Origin: Myxococcales bacterium
Lineage (GTDB): Bacteria > Myxococcota_A > Polyangia > Nannocystales > Nannocystaceae
DNA: 64,000 nt
Direction of reading: 5' to 3'
Assembly (NCBI GenBank): GCA_020633335.1
Contig: JACKDU010000012.1
Coordinates: 196,623 to 260,622 of the forward strand
The notes under the pieces were generated by a model, which was given only the letters and a program-made list of their open reading frames with translations, was not told where the DNA came from and searched no databases. Below are positions 50,965-58,996 of this stretch, piece after piece. The translations under genes and the position numbers were made by a program. Every line of letters starts with the position of its first letter. The stretch's first letter is position 1.

Positions 50965-51601
50965 GGCCGACGCGCTGGGCGACGCTGCCGTCCCAGGCGA
51001 CCGAGAGGATGAAGTCGGCGTCGACCTCTGCGCCGATCAGGAGGCGCCCGAGGACGGAGCCCCAGAGACCCCCGCCGACGCCGATGTAGCCGCCGTTCTC
51101 GTCGCCCGCGGCCCACACGGTGCGGACGATCCGGGTCGAGTCCCAGTGGGAGTAGCCGCCGCGGAGGGTGCCGAAGGCGAAGACACGATCGCCGGCGTAG
51201 CCGAGGCGGAGCTCGGGGCCGACGTGGTAGGTGTGGGTCTTGGTCGTCGGCCCGCGGTAGAGGTCGTAGCCGAAGCGGAGCCCCGCGGCGATCCCGAGCT
51301 GGGCGCCGACGCGGCCGAAGTAGCCGCCGCCGAGCCCCGCCGTCGGGCCGACCTTGGGCTCGTCGTCCGGCCCGAACTTCTCGCCGACCGGGACGATGAC
51401 GCCCGCGCTGGCCTGGATGTAGCCGCCGCTGCACTCGGGGGGTCCGTCAGCGCAGCGCTCGGCGGCGGCGAGCGGCGGCGAGAGGAGGAGCGCCGCCGAG
51501 CCGACGGCCAGCGCGATCCCGCCTCGCCGACGCGCGAGGGAGAGAGCCCTTCGGACACAGGGGGACGTGGTTTGCGACTTCGCGGTGTAGCCTCGGCTCA
51601 C
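50936..51601 (-). CDS. predicted outer-membrane beta-barrel protein
   Basis: A 221-residue protein, start taken as GTG 51601 because the frame upstream enters the ZIP gene; the signal peptide 'GGIALAVGSAALLLSPPLAAA' follows. The mature part is alternating beta strands with Gly turns ('GYIQASAGVIVPVGE', 'PTAGLGGGYFGRVGAQLGIAAGLRFGYDLY', 'HVGPELRLGYAGDRVFAFGTLRGGYSHWDSTRIVRTVW', in parts) and ends 'VGLTLAIGAWI', with aromatic last residues typical of barrel strands. No family name; a small porin-like or adhesion barrel is likely. It is convergent with the HAM1-like gene and overlaps it by 29 bases. Confidence 0.7.
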   Translation of the reverse strand: MSRGYTAKSQTTSPCVRRALSLARRRGGIALAVGSAALLLSPPLAAAERCADGPPECSGGYIQASAGVIVPVGEKFGPDDEPKVGPTAGLGGGYFGRVGAQLGIAAGLRFGYDLYRGPTTKTHTYHVGPELRLGYAGDRVFAFGTLRGGYSHWDSTRIVRTVWAAGDENGGYIGVGGGLWGSVLGRLLIGAEVDADFILSVAWDGSVAQRVGLTLAIGAWI

Positions 51602-51693
51602 CTCGGGATGGTACCCCTTGATCGGACCGCGCTTCAGCGACCGCTGGTCGCAGCCCCTCTCTGCGAGCACTGCAATCTTCGCGCGGCCACCGC

Positions 51694-52488
51694 TCACGCG
51701 AGCCCGCGGCTCGCGGCCATCACCGCGACCCCGAGGAGGAGCCCCCACACCGAGTCGTGGCCGGTGTCGTAGCGCTTGGCGTTGGGGAGGAGCTGATCGA
51801 CGGCGACGAAGAGCATGATCCCGGCGACCACCGCCGCGATCCCGGCCATCACCGCCGGGGTCGCGAAGGGGCGGAGGAAGAGGTAGCCGATCGCCGCCCC
51901 GAGCGGCTCCGAGAGCCCCGAGGCCGCCGAGAGCCAGAACGCCTTCTTGCGGCTCCCGGTCGCGTGATAGACCGGCACCGCGACCGCGAGGCCCTCGGGG
52001 ATGTTGTGGATCGCGATCGCCACCGCGATCGTCGCGCCGATCGTCAGGTCATTGAGGCTGGTGACCAGCGTGGCGATCCCCTCGGGGAAGTTGTGGATCG
52101 CGATCGCGGCGGCGCTCCAGATCCCGAGGCGTCGGAGCTCGGCCGACGGCGGCCGCCCGAGGTCCTCGACCAGCGCGGCCTCGTGCGGGTTCTCCGGGCT
52201 CGGCACCAGGAGGTCGATGAGCGCCGAGACCAGCATACCGACGACCAGGAGGGCGCCCGCCGCCAGGGTCCCCGGCTCCTCGCCGAGGCTCGCCACCAGC
52301 CCGCTCTCGGCGGTCGGGAAGAGGTCGCCGAAGGCGGCGAAGATCATCGCCCCCGCGGAGAAGCCGAGGCCGACGGAGAGCGAGCGGGTGTTGGTGCGCC
52401 GGGCGAGCACGCCGATCGCCGAGCCGATCGCGGTGGCGAGGCCAGCGAGGATCGTCCAGGTGAAGGCGATGGCGACCGTGCGATCCAT
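51694..52488 (-). CDS. zupT: ZIP-family metal transporter
   Basis: A 264-residue membrane protein of the ZupT type, close to the usual 260 residues. The two signature helices are 'AIHNFPEGIATLVTSL' and 'AIHNIPEGLAVAVPVY', whose His, Asn, Pro and Glu residues bind the metal. Eight membrane segments can be drawn ('ILAGLATAIGSAIGVLA', 'SVGLGFSAGAMIFAAFGDLFP', 'GYLFLRPFATPAVMAGIAAVVAGIMLFVAVDQLLP' in parts). It probably imports zinc and other divalent metals into the cytoplasm. No metal-responsive regulator gene is near. It lies on the minus strand 92 bases before the barrel-protein gene. Confidence 0.92.
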   Translation of the reverse strand: MDRTVAIAFTWTILAGLATAIGSAIGVLARRTNTRSLSVGLGFSAGAMIFAAFGDLFPTAESGLVASLGEEPGTLAAGALLVVGMLVSALIDLLVPSPENPHEAALVEDLGRPPSAELRRLGIWSAAAIAIHNFPEGIATLVTSLNDLTIGATIAVAIAIHNIPEGLAVAVPVYHATGSRKKAFWLSAASGLSEPLGAAIGYLFLRPFATPAVMAGIAAVVAGIMLFVAVDQLLPNAKRYDTGHDSVWGLLLGVAVMAASRGLA

Positions 52489-52676
52489 CTCGGGCGCGAT
52501 GGTCGCGGATTCAGCGGTCGAGGTCGAGGGCGCCCCGGTCGGCCGCGGTGCGCCGATCCTGCGTCCGTGGATCCGCGGCCGTCGATCCCCCGGGCGTCGC
52601 CCCGGAGCGCCGGGTAGGCAAGCGCTGACGCACTTGACCGGCTACCCGGGGGCGCGCGAGTGTGCGCATCGTAGCG

Positions 52677-53801
52677 ATGCAGATCGACAAGGCAGAACGA
52701 ATCGTCCGCGACATCCTGGCCGGCGCCGGCGTCACCGTCGGCGGCTCCGAGCCCTGGGACATCACGGTCCACGACCGCCGCTTCTACCCGCGCCTCCTCA
52801 AGCAGGCGTCGCTCGGCCTCGGCGAGTCCTACATGGACGGGTGGTGGGAGACGCCGGCGCTCGAGGAGTTCATCGGCAAGATCCTCCGCGCTGACCTCAA
52901 GAACACCCTCAAGGGCGACTGGCGGATGTGGTCGCTGCCGATCCGCGCCGCGGTCTCCAACCTCCAGAGCAAGGCGCGGGCCTACGAGGTCGCCGAGGCC
53001 CACTACGACCTCGGCAACGACCTCTACCAGCGCATGCTCGACAAGCGGATGGTCTACACCTGCGGCTACTGGCGCGACGCCAAGGACCTCGACGAGGCGC
53101 AGGAGGCCAAGCTCGATCTGATCTGCCGCAAGGTCGGCCTCGAGCCCGGGATGGAGGTCCTCGACCTCGGCTGCGGCTGGGGCGGCTTCGCGGCCTTCGC
53201 CGCCGAGCGCTACGGCTGCAAGGTGCGCGGGGTCTCGGTGTCGAAGGAGCAGGTCGCGCTCGCCCGCGAGATGTGGAAGGACCTGCCGGTCGAGTTCATC
53301 CTCGGCGACTACCGCGACATGCGGGGGAGCTACGACGCGGTCGTGTCGATCGGCATGGCCGAGCACGTCGGCTACAAGAACCACCGGACGATGATGCAGG
53401 TGATCCACCGCTGCCTGCGGCCCGAGGGGGTCGCGCTCGTCCACACGATCGCCAACAACGTCAGCCGCCGCCACGGGATCCCCTTCATCGAGAAGTACGT
53501 CTTCCCCAACGCCTGCGCGCCGTCGATGACCCAGCTGGCGAAGGCGACCGAGGGGCTCCTGGTGATCGAGGACGTCCAGAACCTCGGCCCCGACTACTTC
53601 CACACGCTGATCGCCTGGTGGAAGAACTTCGACGCCGCCTGGCCCGAGCTGCGGGGGTCGCGTTACGACGACCGCTTCTACAAGATGTGGAAGTTCTACC
53701 TCCTCGGGGCCGCCGGCGCGTCGAAGTACCGCGACGGCCAGCTCTACCACGTGGTCCTCACCCACGTCGGCCGCCAGCAGCCCGAGTGCCGGGCGTCCTG
53801 A
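52677..53801 (+). CDS. cfa: cyclopropane-fatty-acid synthase
   Basis: A 374-residue enzyme closely following E. coli Cfa along its whole length: 'LKQASLGLGESYMDGWWE', 'HYDLGNDLYQRMLD', 'YTCGYWRDAKDLDEAQEAK', the SAM loop 'VLDLGCGWGGFAAFAAERYGCKVRGVSVS' (in parts), 'GDYRDMRGSYDAVVSIGMAEHVGYKN' and 'FIEKYVFPNACAPS'. It uses S-adenosylmethionine to add a methylene bridge to unsaturated phospholipid chains. ATG 52677 is taken as start; GTG 52662 is possible. There are no obvious partner genes, and it ends two bases from the convergent EF-hand gene. Confidence 0.96.
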   Translation: MQIDKAERIVRDILAGAGVTVGGSEPWDITVHDRRFYPRLLKQASLGLGESYMDGWWETPALEEFIGKILRADLKNTLKGDWRMWSLPIRAAVSNLQSKARAYEVAEAHYDLGNDLYQRMLDKRMVYTCGYWRDAKDLDEAQEAKLDLICRKVGLEPGMEVLDLGCGWGGFAAFAAERYGCKVRGVSVSKEQVALAREMWKDLPVEFILGDYRDMRGSYDAVVSIGMAEHVGYKNHRTMMQVIHRCLRPEGVALVHTIANNVSRRHGIPFIEKYVFPNACAPSMTQLAKATEGLLVIEDVQNLGPDYFHTLIAWWKNFDAAWPELRGSRYDDRFYKMWKFYLLGAAGASKYRDGQLYHVVLTHVGRQQPECRAS

Positions 53802-53803
53802 GC

Positions 53804-54370
53804 TCAGGCGAGGTGCTCGGGGTGCTCCTCGTTGGCCGCGAGGGCGCCGAAGAGGAGGTTGCCCGGGGCCGCCGGGTCGTCGCTGAAGAAGAACTGATCG
53901 ACGAGCTGGATCCACTCGTCGCGGGTGATGAAGCCGTCGCCGTTGAGGTCGCAGGCGGCGAAGGTCGCGTCGGCGCCCGCGGGATCGAGGCCGAAGATCT
54001 CGAACCACTGCCGGCTCTCGTCGGCGGTGATCTTGCCGTCGCCGTCGATGTCCATGCCGGCGAAGAGGTGCTCGCAGAGGCCGAGCACGCGGGCGCCGAA
54101 GCCGGCCTCGAGGATCGCGGTCCAGAGCTCGATCCAGGCGCCGAGGGGCACGCGGGCGCTCCCCTGCGGCGGGCCCCCGCCCGAGACCTCCTGCCAGTGG
54201 CTCCGCCAGACCTCGCGGAGCGCCCCGATCCCGGCGGGCTCGCGCTCGCGCTGGCCGAGGAGGCGGCCGACGAGGCGCTCGTAGTCGGTGCGCTCGACGA
54301 AGCCGTTGCCGTTGGCGTCGTGGAGGTGGAAGAGGTGGGTGAGCTTGCGGATCTGGAGATCTGAGAGCAC
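53804..54370 (-). CDS. EF-hand calcium-binding protein
   Basis: A 188-residue soluble protein starting at GTG 54370, with 'GGAGGAAGGCC' directly upstream; this beats the TTG at 54394. Three EF-hand loops are clear: 'DANGNGFVERTD', 'DIDGDGKITADE' and 'DLNGDGFITRDE', each with Asp/Asn at positions 1, 3 and 5 and Glu/Asp at 12. There is no signal peptide. The pairing resembles calexcitin/sarcoplasmic-type calcium buffers that are found in some actinobacteria and myxobacteria. Its stop lies two bases from that of cfa. Confidence 0.85.
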   Translation of the reverse strand: MLSDLQIRKLTHLFHLHDANGNGFVERTDYERLVGRLLGQREREPAGIGALREVWRSHWQEVSGGGPPQGSARVPLGAWIELWTAILEAGFGARVLGLCEHLFAGMDIDGDGKITADESRQWFEIFGLDPAGADATFAACDLNGDGFITRDEWIQLVDQFFFSDDPAAPGNLLFGALAANEEHPEHLA

Positions 54371-54465
54371 GGCCTTCCTCCGACGGGCGCGCAATCCTAC
54401 CGACCGTCGGCGGCGCCCTCAAGGCGGGCCCGCGAGCGCTCGCCGCGTGGACGGCGAGGACCCCC

Positions 54466-55128
54466 TCAGCGCCCGACGATCGGCCCCGCGGCCCTCGGAT
54501 CCCGCGGCCGCCCCGGGCCGCACCAGGTCGCGCGCTCGGCGAGCCCGAGCATCGGCCGATCGCTCGCCGCGTCGCCGTAGGCGTGGCGCCAGCGGATCGT
54601 CCGGCCGCGGGTGTCGGCGGCGATCCGGCGGACCTTCTCGCGGCCGACGCAGCGCCGCTCGAGGACCAGGCCGCCGGCCCGAAGTCGGGCGCGCGAGCCG
54701 ATCACCCGCGCCCGCAGCCCCTCGGCCGCGAGGACCTCGCGGATCCAGAGCGGCGAGGAGCCGGAGACCACCCAGAGCGCGCGCCCGGCCTCGAGGTGCG
54801 CGCGCGCGGCCGCGACCACCGCGGGCGCGAGGAGGCGCGGTCGATCGGCGACGAGGGCGTCGACGTAGCCGCGGAGGAGCGCGTGGATCCCGGGGCGGCC
54901 GCGGCCGACGCTGACGATCCAGAGCGCCCCCGAGAGGAGCGCCGATCGTCCGCCGGGCCAGAGCGCCCAGGGGAGGAGCGCGGCGGCGGCGTAGAGCGCG
55001 AGGAGGAGCCCGCGCGCCGGGCTCCGACGGCCGGCGTGGACGAGGAAGCCGAGCATCGTGTCGCGGCGGGTGAGGGTGCCGTCGAAGTCGAGGAGCACGC
55101 CGTCGATCGTCGTCGTCGCGGTCGTCAT
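54466..55128 (-). CDS. HAD-superfamily (subclass IB) phosphatase
   Basis: A 220-residue protein with the HAD motifs 'DFDGTLTRRDTM' (nucleophile Asp), 'ALWVVSGSSPLWI' (motif II) and 'YGDAASDRPML' (motif III/IV), and a long helical cap, as in phosphoserine-phosphatase-like IB enzymes. 'ALYAAAALLPWALWP' in the cap is hydrophobic and may associate with the membrane. It is the last gene of a three-gene minus-strand operon (aminotransferase, GNAT, HAD) with gaps of 3 and 52 bases, so its substrate is likely to be a product of that small pathway. Confidence 0.85.
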   Translation of the reverse strand: MTTATTTIDGVLLDFDGTLTRRDTMLGFLVHAGRRSPARGLLLALYAAAALLPWALWPGGRSALLSGALWIVSVGRGRPGIHALLRGYVDALVADRPRLLAPAVVAAARAHLEAGRALWVVSGSSPLWIREVLAAEGLRARVIGSRARLRAGGLVLERRCVGREKVRRIAADTRGRTIRWRHAYGDAASDRPMLGLAERATWCGPGRPRDPRAAGPIVGR

Positions 55129-55131
55129 CGC

Positions 55132-55728
55132 TCAGAGCCCGATCGCCTGGAGGGTGTCGGCGACGGTCGGGAAGAGGCGCGGGTCGAGGTGGGCGGCGGC
55201 CATCGACTCGACGCTGAGGACCATCGGGTAGTAGAGGCAGGGGCCCTTGCGGAAGGGCGCGTCGAATTGACGGAAGCCGAGCCGGGCGTACATCGGCGCC
55301 CGCTCGGCGATCGCCGAGATGAAGGCGTGGCGGATCCCGCGGCGGACGAGGTAGCCGCAGCAGAAGTCGAGGATCCGCAGGAAGCAGCCGCTCCCGCGGT
55401 GCTCCGGGAGGACCGCCAGGCGCCGCATCTCGGCCGCCGACGCCCGCTTCGCGTCGATCAGCGCGCGGTCGATCGGCGCGTCCTCGAGGGAGAAGCGGCG
55501 CCCCGGCATCGTCAGCGCCATCATGCCGACGACCTCGTCGTCGACGAGCGCGATGATGTAGGTGTTGTCGCCGTGGAAGCGATCGACGAGGCGGCCGTCG
55601 GCCCGCGTCGGGTCCTGGCCGAGCTCCTCGGCGTAGACCCGGTGGTTGATCCGGTGGACCGCCGCGAGCTCGGCGTCGGCCTCGGCGATCTTGACGATCA
55701 TCCCCGGCGTCGTGTCGTTGGTGCGCAT
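55132..55728 (-). CDS. FeeM-like / GNAT-type N-acyltransferase
   Basis: A 198-residue acyltransferase. 'HRINHRVYAEELGQDP' near the N-terminus recalls the start of N-acyl-amino-acid synthases and acyl-homoserine-lactone synthases; it continues with 'YIIALVDDEVVGMMALTMPG', 'AEMRRLAVLPEHRGSGCFLRILDFCCGYLVRRGIRHAFISA' (parts; R-G-S-G is the acyl-CoA/ACP loop) and 'RLGFRQFD'. The donor may be acyl-ACP or acetyl-CoA. It stands between the aminotransferase and HAD genes, three bases from the latter. No LuxR-type gene is near, so quorum signalling is not suggested. Confidence 0.82.
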   Translation of the reverse strand: MRTNDTTPGMIVKIAEADAELAAVHRINHRVYAEELGQDPTRADGRLVDRFHGDNTYIIALVDDEVVGMMALTMPGRRFSLEDAPIDRALIDAKRASAAEMRRLAVLPEHRGSGCFLRILDFCCGYLVRRGIRHAFISAIAERAPMYARLGFRQFDAPFRKGPCLYYPMVLSVESMAAAHLDPRLFPTVADTLQAIGL

Positions 55729-55780
55729 GGCGGTCTTCCTCTCGAGGGGCGTAGATGAAGGGGAGCGGGGGGGCGCGGGC

Positions 55781-56947
55781 TCAGGCGGCGTCCACCAGGA
55801 GGCCGGCGATCCGCCGCATCAGCGCCGGCTCGGCGACGGTGATCCGGAGGTGATCGCGGAGGCGGCCGCCCATCAGCTTGACCTGCACGCCGTGGCCGAG
55901 GAGGTGGTCGCGGAGCGCGAGCCCCCGGCCCTCTGGCACGCGGGTGAGGACGAAGTTGGCGTCGCTGCGGTAGACGGTGAACCCTGTCCTTCCAGACAGC
56001 TCATTCGCGAATGCGTCGCGGCCCGCGCGGCAGCGCTCCCGGATCTCGGCGAGGCGCTCGGGGTCACCGAGGCGGGCGAGCGCGACCTCCTGGGCCGCCG
56101 CCGGGAGCCCGAAGGGGACCGGCGTCCGTCGGAGCAGCGCCGCCCCCATCCGCCCGCTGAGCGCGTAGCCGACCCGGATCCCCGCGAGCCCGAGGGCCTT
56201 GGAGAAGGTCCGGATCAGGACGACGTTGTCGGCGGCCGCGAGGAGCTCGGCGGCGCCCAGCGGGTCGTCGTCGGCGAGGCCGTGGTAGGCCTCGTCGACG
56301 ACGATCAGGGTGTCGGGGCTGGTCCGGGCGAGCGCGAGGACGTCGGCGCCGGCGATCCGGTTGCCGGTCGGGTTGTTCGGCGAGATCAGGGCGACGAGCG
56401 AGGGCATGTCGCGCTCGATCGCCGCGATCCAGGCGCCGACGTCGTAGGCGTAGGCGTCGTCGTCGACCCGGAGCTCGACCTCCCGCCAGCGGATCCGGCA
56501 GGCGGCGAGCACCGAGTGGTAGAAGGACCAGGTCGGCGCCGGCAGGAGCGCGGTCGCCCCGGCGTTGGTGAAGGCGCCGAGGAGCTGGTGGATGATCCCG
56601 GAGGCGCCGAGGTTGACGAAGACCGCCTCCTCGGGGACGCCGTGGCGGCGGGCGAGCGCCGCGAGGAGGCGGCGATCACCGCCCTCCGGGTAGCGGGCGA
56701 GCTCGGGGCGCTCGTCGGCGAGGAGGTTCTCGTTGAGGTGGAGGCGGGCGACCCCGTCGGGCTCGCAGGCCGGCATCGCGTAGCCGCGGAGGCGGGCGGC
56801 GGCGTCGACCAGGCGGCGGGTGATCGTCGCGCCGGTGAAGGGGCGGCCGCGGCTGTGGAGCTCGAGGACGTCGCCGAGGACGAGGCGAGCGGCCGCGCGG
56901 TCGGAGTCGTCGCTGGGGAGTGTGTGGATTCGGGCGAGGTCGGACAT
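55781..56947 (-). CDS. PLP-dependent aminotransferase (HisC-like fold type I)
   Basis: A 388-residue enzyme. 'LHLNENLLADERPELARYPEGGDRRLLAALA' (parts), 'VFVNLGASGIIHQLLGAF', 'LISPNNPTGNRI', 'VVDEAYHGL' and the Lys region 'IRTFSKALGLAGIRVGYALS' match histidinol-phosphate-type aminotransferases; the Lys in 'SKALG' binds PLP. The start at 56947 follows 'GGGAG' by six bases. It is the first gene of the aminotransferase/GNAT/HAD operon and has no his genes nearby, so a specialised substrate is more likely than histidine synthesis. Confidence 0.9.
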   Translation of the reverse strand: MSDLARIHTLPSDDSDRAAARLVLGDVLELHSRGRPFTGATITRRLVDAAARLRGYAMPACEPDGVARLHLNENLLADERPELARYPEGGDRRLLAALARRHGVPEEAVFVNLGASGIIHQLLGAFTNAGATALLPAPTWSFYHSVLAACRIRWREVELRVDDDAYAYDVGAWIAAIERDMPSLVALISPNNPTGNRIAGADVLALARTSPDTLIVVDEAYHGLADDDPLGAAELLAAADNVVLIRTFSKALGLAGIRVGYALSGRMGAALLRRTPVPFGLPAAAQEVALARLGDPERLAEIRERCRAGRDAFANELSGRTGFTVYRSDANFVLTRVPEGRGLALRDHLLGHGVQVKLMGGRLRDHLRITVAEPALMRRIAGLLVDAA

Positions 56948-57092
56948 CGGGGGCTCCCTCTTCGCTGCGCGGGGCGGACCCGGCGGACGCGGCCCCTCGT
57001 TGAGCAAGCGACGTGCCAGCGAGGCTCACGACATTTGTCCTTGTGCAACGACGCGAATCCCGATATCTGTGGATGAGTCGCGGCTCTCGCCG

Positions 57093-57143
57093 ATGCGCGC
57101 GCATTCATTCAATGCGCGCGCGCATTGGCCGGCGCGCATTGGC
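57093..57143. repeat. cluster of GCGCGCAT palindromes
   Basis: ATGCGCGCGCAT (57093-57104) and AATGCGCGCGCGCATT (57111-57126) are perfect palindromes; a third GCGCGCATTGG unit follows to 57143. They lie in the 237-base spacer upstream of the aminotransferase operon and downstream of the low-GC lipoprotein gene. A binding site or simple-sequence instability are both possible. Confidence 0.5.
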
Positions 57144-57184
57144 CTGCGTGTATTCACTGGCGCGCGGAGTCGCCCATGAACAAG

Positions 57185-57868
57185 CTACTCCCGGGAAACC
57201 TCGGTCGGTACTTCGATGGCGCACTCTGCGTCCCCGGGCACCAGCATGTGGTACACGCGCACAAAGTCGTATTCGCCCTCGCAGCGCGTCTCAACATCGA
57301 GATCGAACGCGCTTGACCCCGGGTCGGTGCAACACCCTCCTACCGTGGGTGCGCCGCTGTGGCAGGCGACCACGTCCGCGGGCCTAGGGTCTTCTTGGTT
57401 GACGCAGTAGACAAGTACGCACGATGGGTTCTCAAGATTGATCGAGGTGGTCGTGTGGAGGACGCAGTTGCCGTACATGTCGGGCATGCAGGGGGAGTTG
57501 CTGGTGTGCTGAAACCAGTTCTCACCTCCTGTGTTTAGATCTTCACTGAAGTGGAGGTTCTGGGGCATGTCGGTCTCAGTCTGAAATGTTCCCAGCTCGA
57601 AAGCTGAGTTGATGTCGCCTCCTCCCTGACCCATGGTCGGACAGCCGCCTGTCGTGCTTGACGATCCGACGGTCTCGGTCTCGGTGGTCATCGAAGTCAT
57701 GGTTGTTGTTGTGGTCGCAGTCGCCGTCGCAGTCGGTGTGGTGGTCGAAGAGTCCGAACTCGCCGCGCTTTCCGACGATGCGTTTGAGGCGTTGGTCGAC
57801 CCTGACGAGTCGTCGCTTGAGCACGCAAGGATGAAGATGATAGGGATGAGTGAGTGGATTTGCCGCAT
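57185..57868 (-). CDS. lower-GC lipoprotein with Ser/Thr linker and Cys-rich domain
   Basis: A 227-residue lipoprotein: signal peptide 'MRQIHSLIPIIFILAC' (lipobox ILAC), a Ser/Ala/Thr linker (about 20-75, 'TTTPTATATATTTTTMTSMT' in part), then a compact domain with eight or more cysteines ('NSPCMPDMYGNCVLHTTTS', 'PSCVLVYCVNQEDP', 'VACHSGAPTVGGCCTDPG'). The codons contain many A/T third positions (TTG, AAT, TCA), clearly unlike the neighbouring genes, which suggests recent acquisition or relaxed selection. The domain has no family I can name. It is the first lipoprotein after the aminotransferase operon and is transcribed in the same direction. Confidence 0.75.
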   Translation of the reverse strand: MRQIHSLIPIIFILACSSDDSSGSTNASNASSESAASSDSSTTTPTATATATTTTTMTSMTTETETVGSSSTTGGCPTMGQGGGDINSAFELGTFQTETDMPQNLHFSEDLNTGGENWFQHTSNSPCMPDMYGNCVLHTTTSINLENPSCVLVYCVNQEDPRPADVVACHSGAPTVGGCCTDPGSSAFDLDVETRCEGEYDFVRVYHMLVPGDAECAIEVPTEVSRE

Positions 57869-58096
57869 TCTTTCACTTTCAAGCTACTGGATGGCTCCGC
57901 TGCGCAAGTGTTCATCCCCTGTTCATTGGCTGCTCTCGAGGTGATCTCGCTCGCCGAGGCCTGCTAGCTGACGTCGCCCGCGCTGCGAAGCCGGTCGCCC
58001 GGATGGGAGGATTGCACGCCCGCCGCGCTCTCGGCGGGACGTCGGCGCTCTCGAGAACCTCCACCGGTCAACGCCGACGCGCGCGTCGGTCCGCGT

Positions 58097-58936
58097 CTAT
58101 TGACCTGCGCGGCCGGAACCGATCGAGGGCGCGGCGCGCTCGCCCAGGAACCACTCGGTCGGCCCCGGGGGCGCCTCGATCACCGCGCCGTCCGGCAGGA
58201 GGAGGTCGCCCTCGATCGTGTCGCCGTGCTCCGCCTCGGCGAAGACCGGGCGCGCGTCGCCGAGGTGGAGCGCGTCCCCGTCCTCGAGCACGAGGTTCCA
58301 GATCCACGGGGTCCCGCCGGCCGTCCGACAGGCGAGGGCGCCGTCACGATGCGGGCGCCCGCGAGGATCGCCGTCGGGGAGCTCGATGAGCTTGTAGGTG
58401 CAGCGGAGCACCCAGGTCGCCTCGGGGTCGGTGTCGAGGGCGCCCCTCGCCGGTCGACACTCGCTCGCCGGGCTGTCGCCGGCGCGCCGCGGGAGCTCGA
58501 CCCGGAGCTCGCCGAATTCATCGGCGCTCCAGGTGCCGTCGAAGGGGCAGCGGATCTGCGAGCGCCCGTAGCTCGAGGGATCGGGGCTGGCCGGCGGCTG
58601 GGCGCCGCCCCGGCTCTCCATCGCCACGCCGAGGTCGAGGCGGGCCGCGCCGCCGTCGGCGAGCGCGAGCGTGACGTCGCCCGACCAGGTGCTGATGTCC
58701 CAGGACTCGGAGCAGCTGCTGGTGACGGTCGCGGCGTAGGCCAGGCGGTAGCGGCCGGCGTAGCCCTCGTTTCGCGCCTGCGCCTGCGCGGGGGCGGCCG
58801 GCGGCGCTCGGCGGGCCGCTGTGGCGGGGCCCGGCGCGCCCTCGGGGCGCGAGGACGCCGACGACGACGGCGCGCTCGCGCACGCGCTCAGGGGGAGCGA
58901 CGCGGCGAAGAGGAGCGCTCTCGTGCAGGGGTGCAT
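58097..58936 (-). CDS. small lipoprotein of unknown function
   Basis: A 279-residue protein: ATG 58936, signal peptide 'LLFAASLPLSAC' (lipobox LSAC), then an Ala/Pro/Ser linker ('SAPSSSASSRPEG', 'AQAQARNEG'). The mature domain (from about residue 75) is strand-rich with four cysteines in pairs ('SSCSESWDISTW', 'IRCPFDGTWSADEF', 'ASECRPARGALD', 'VLRCTYKLIELPDGD', 'ALACRTAGG'), probably two disulfides or more. It ends 160 bases before the lower-GC lipoprotein gene and lies downstream of the second kinase gene on the same strand. Confidence 0.7.
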   Translation of the reverse strand: MHPCTRALLFAASLPLSACASAPSSSASSRPEGAPGPATAARRAPPAAPAQAQARNEGYAGRYRLAYAATVTSSCSESWDISTWSGDVTLALADGGAARLDLGVAMESRGGAQPPASPDPSSYGRSQIRCPFDGTWSADEFGELRVELPRRAGDSPASECRPARGALDTDPEATWVLRCTYKLIELPDGDPRGRPHRDGALACRTAGGTPWIWNLVLEDGDALHLGDARPVFAEAEHGDTIEGDLLLPDGAVIEAPPGPTEWFLGERAAPSIGSGRAGQ

Positions 58937-58996
58937 CGCAGGCGTGCGGGCTACTCTGCCACCGCGCGTCCGCCGGGGCAAAGCGCCTCCGAGACG

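Noticed and set aside
55132..55728. Acyl-homoserine-lactone synthase
   Set aside because: Only the N-terminal segment recalls LuxI; the GNAT motifs and absence of a LuxR gene favour a FeeM-like or general GNAT enzyme.
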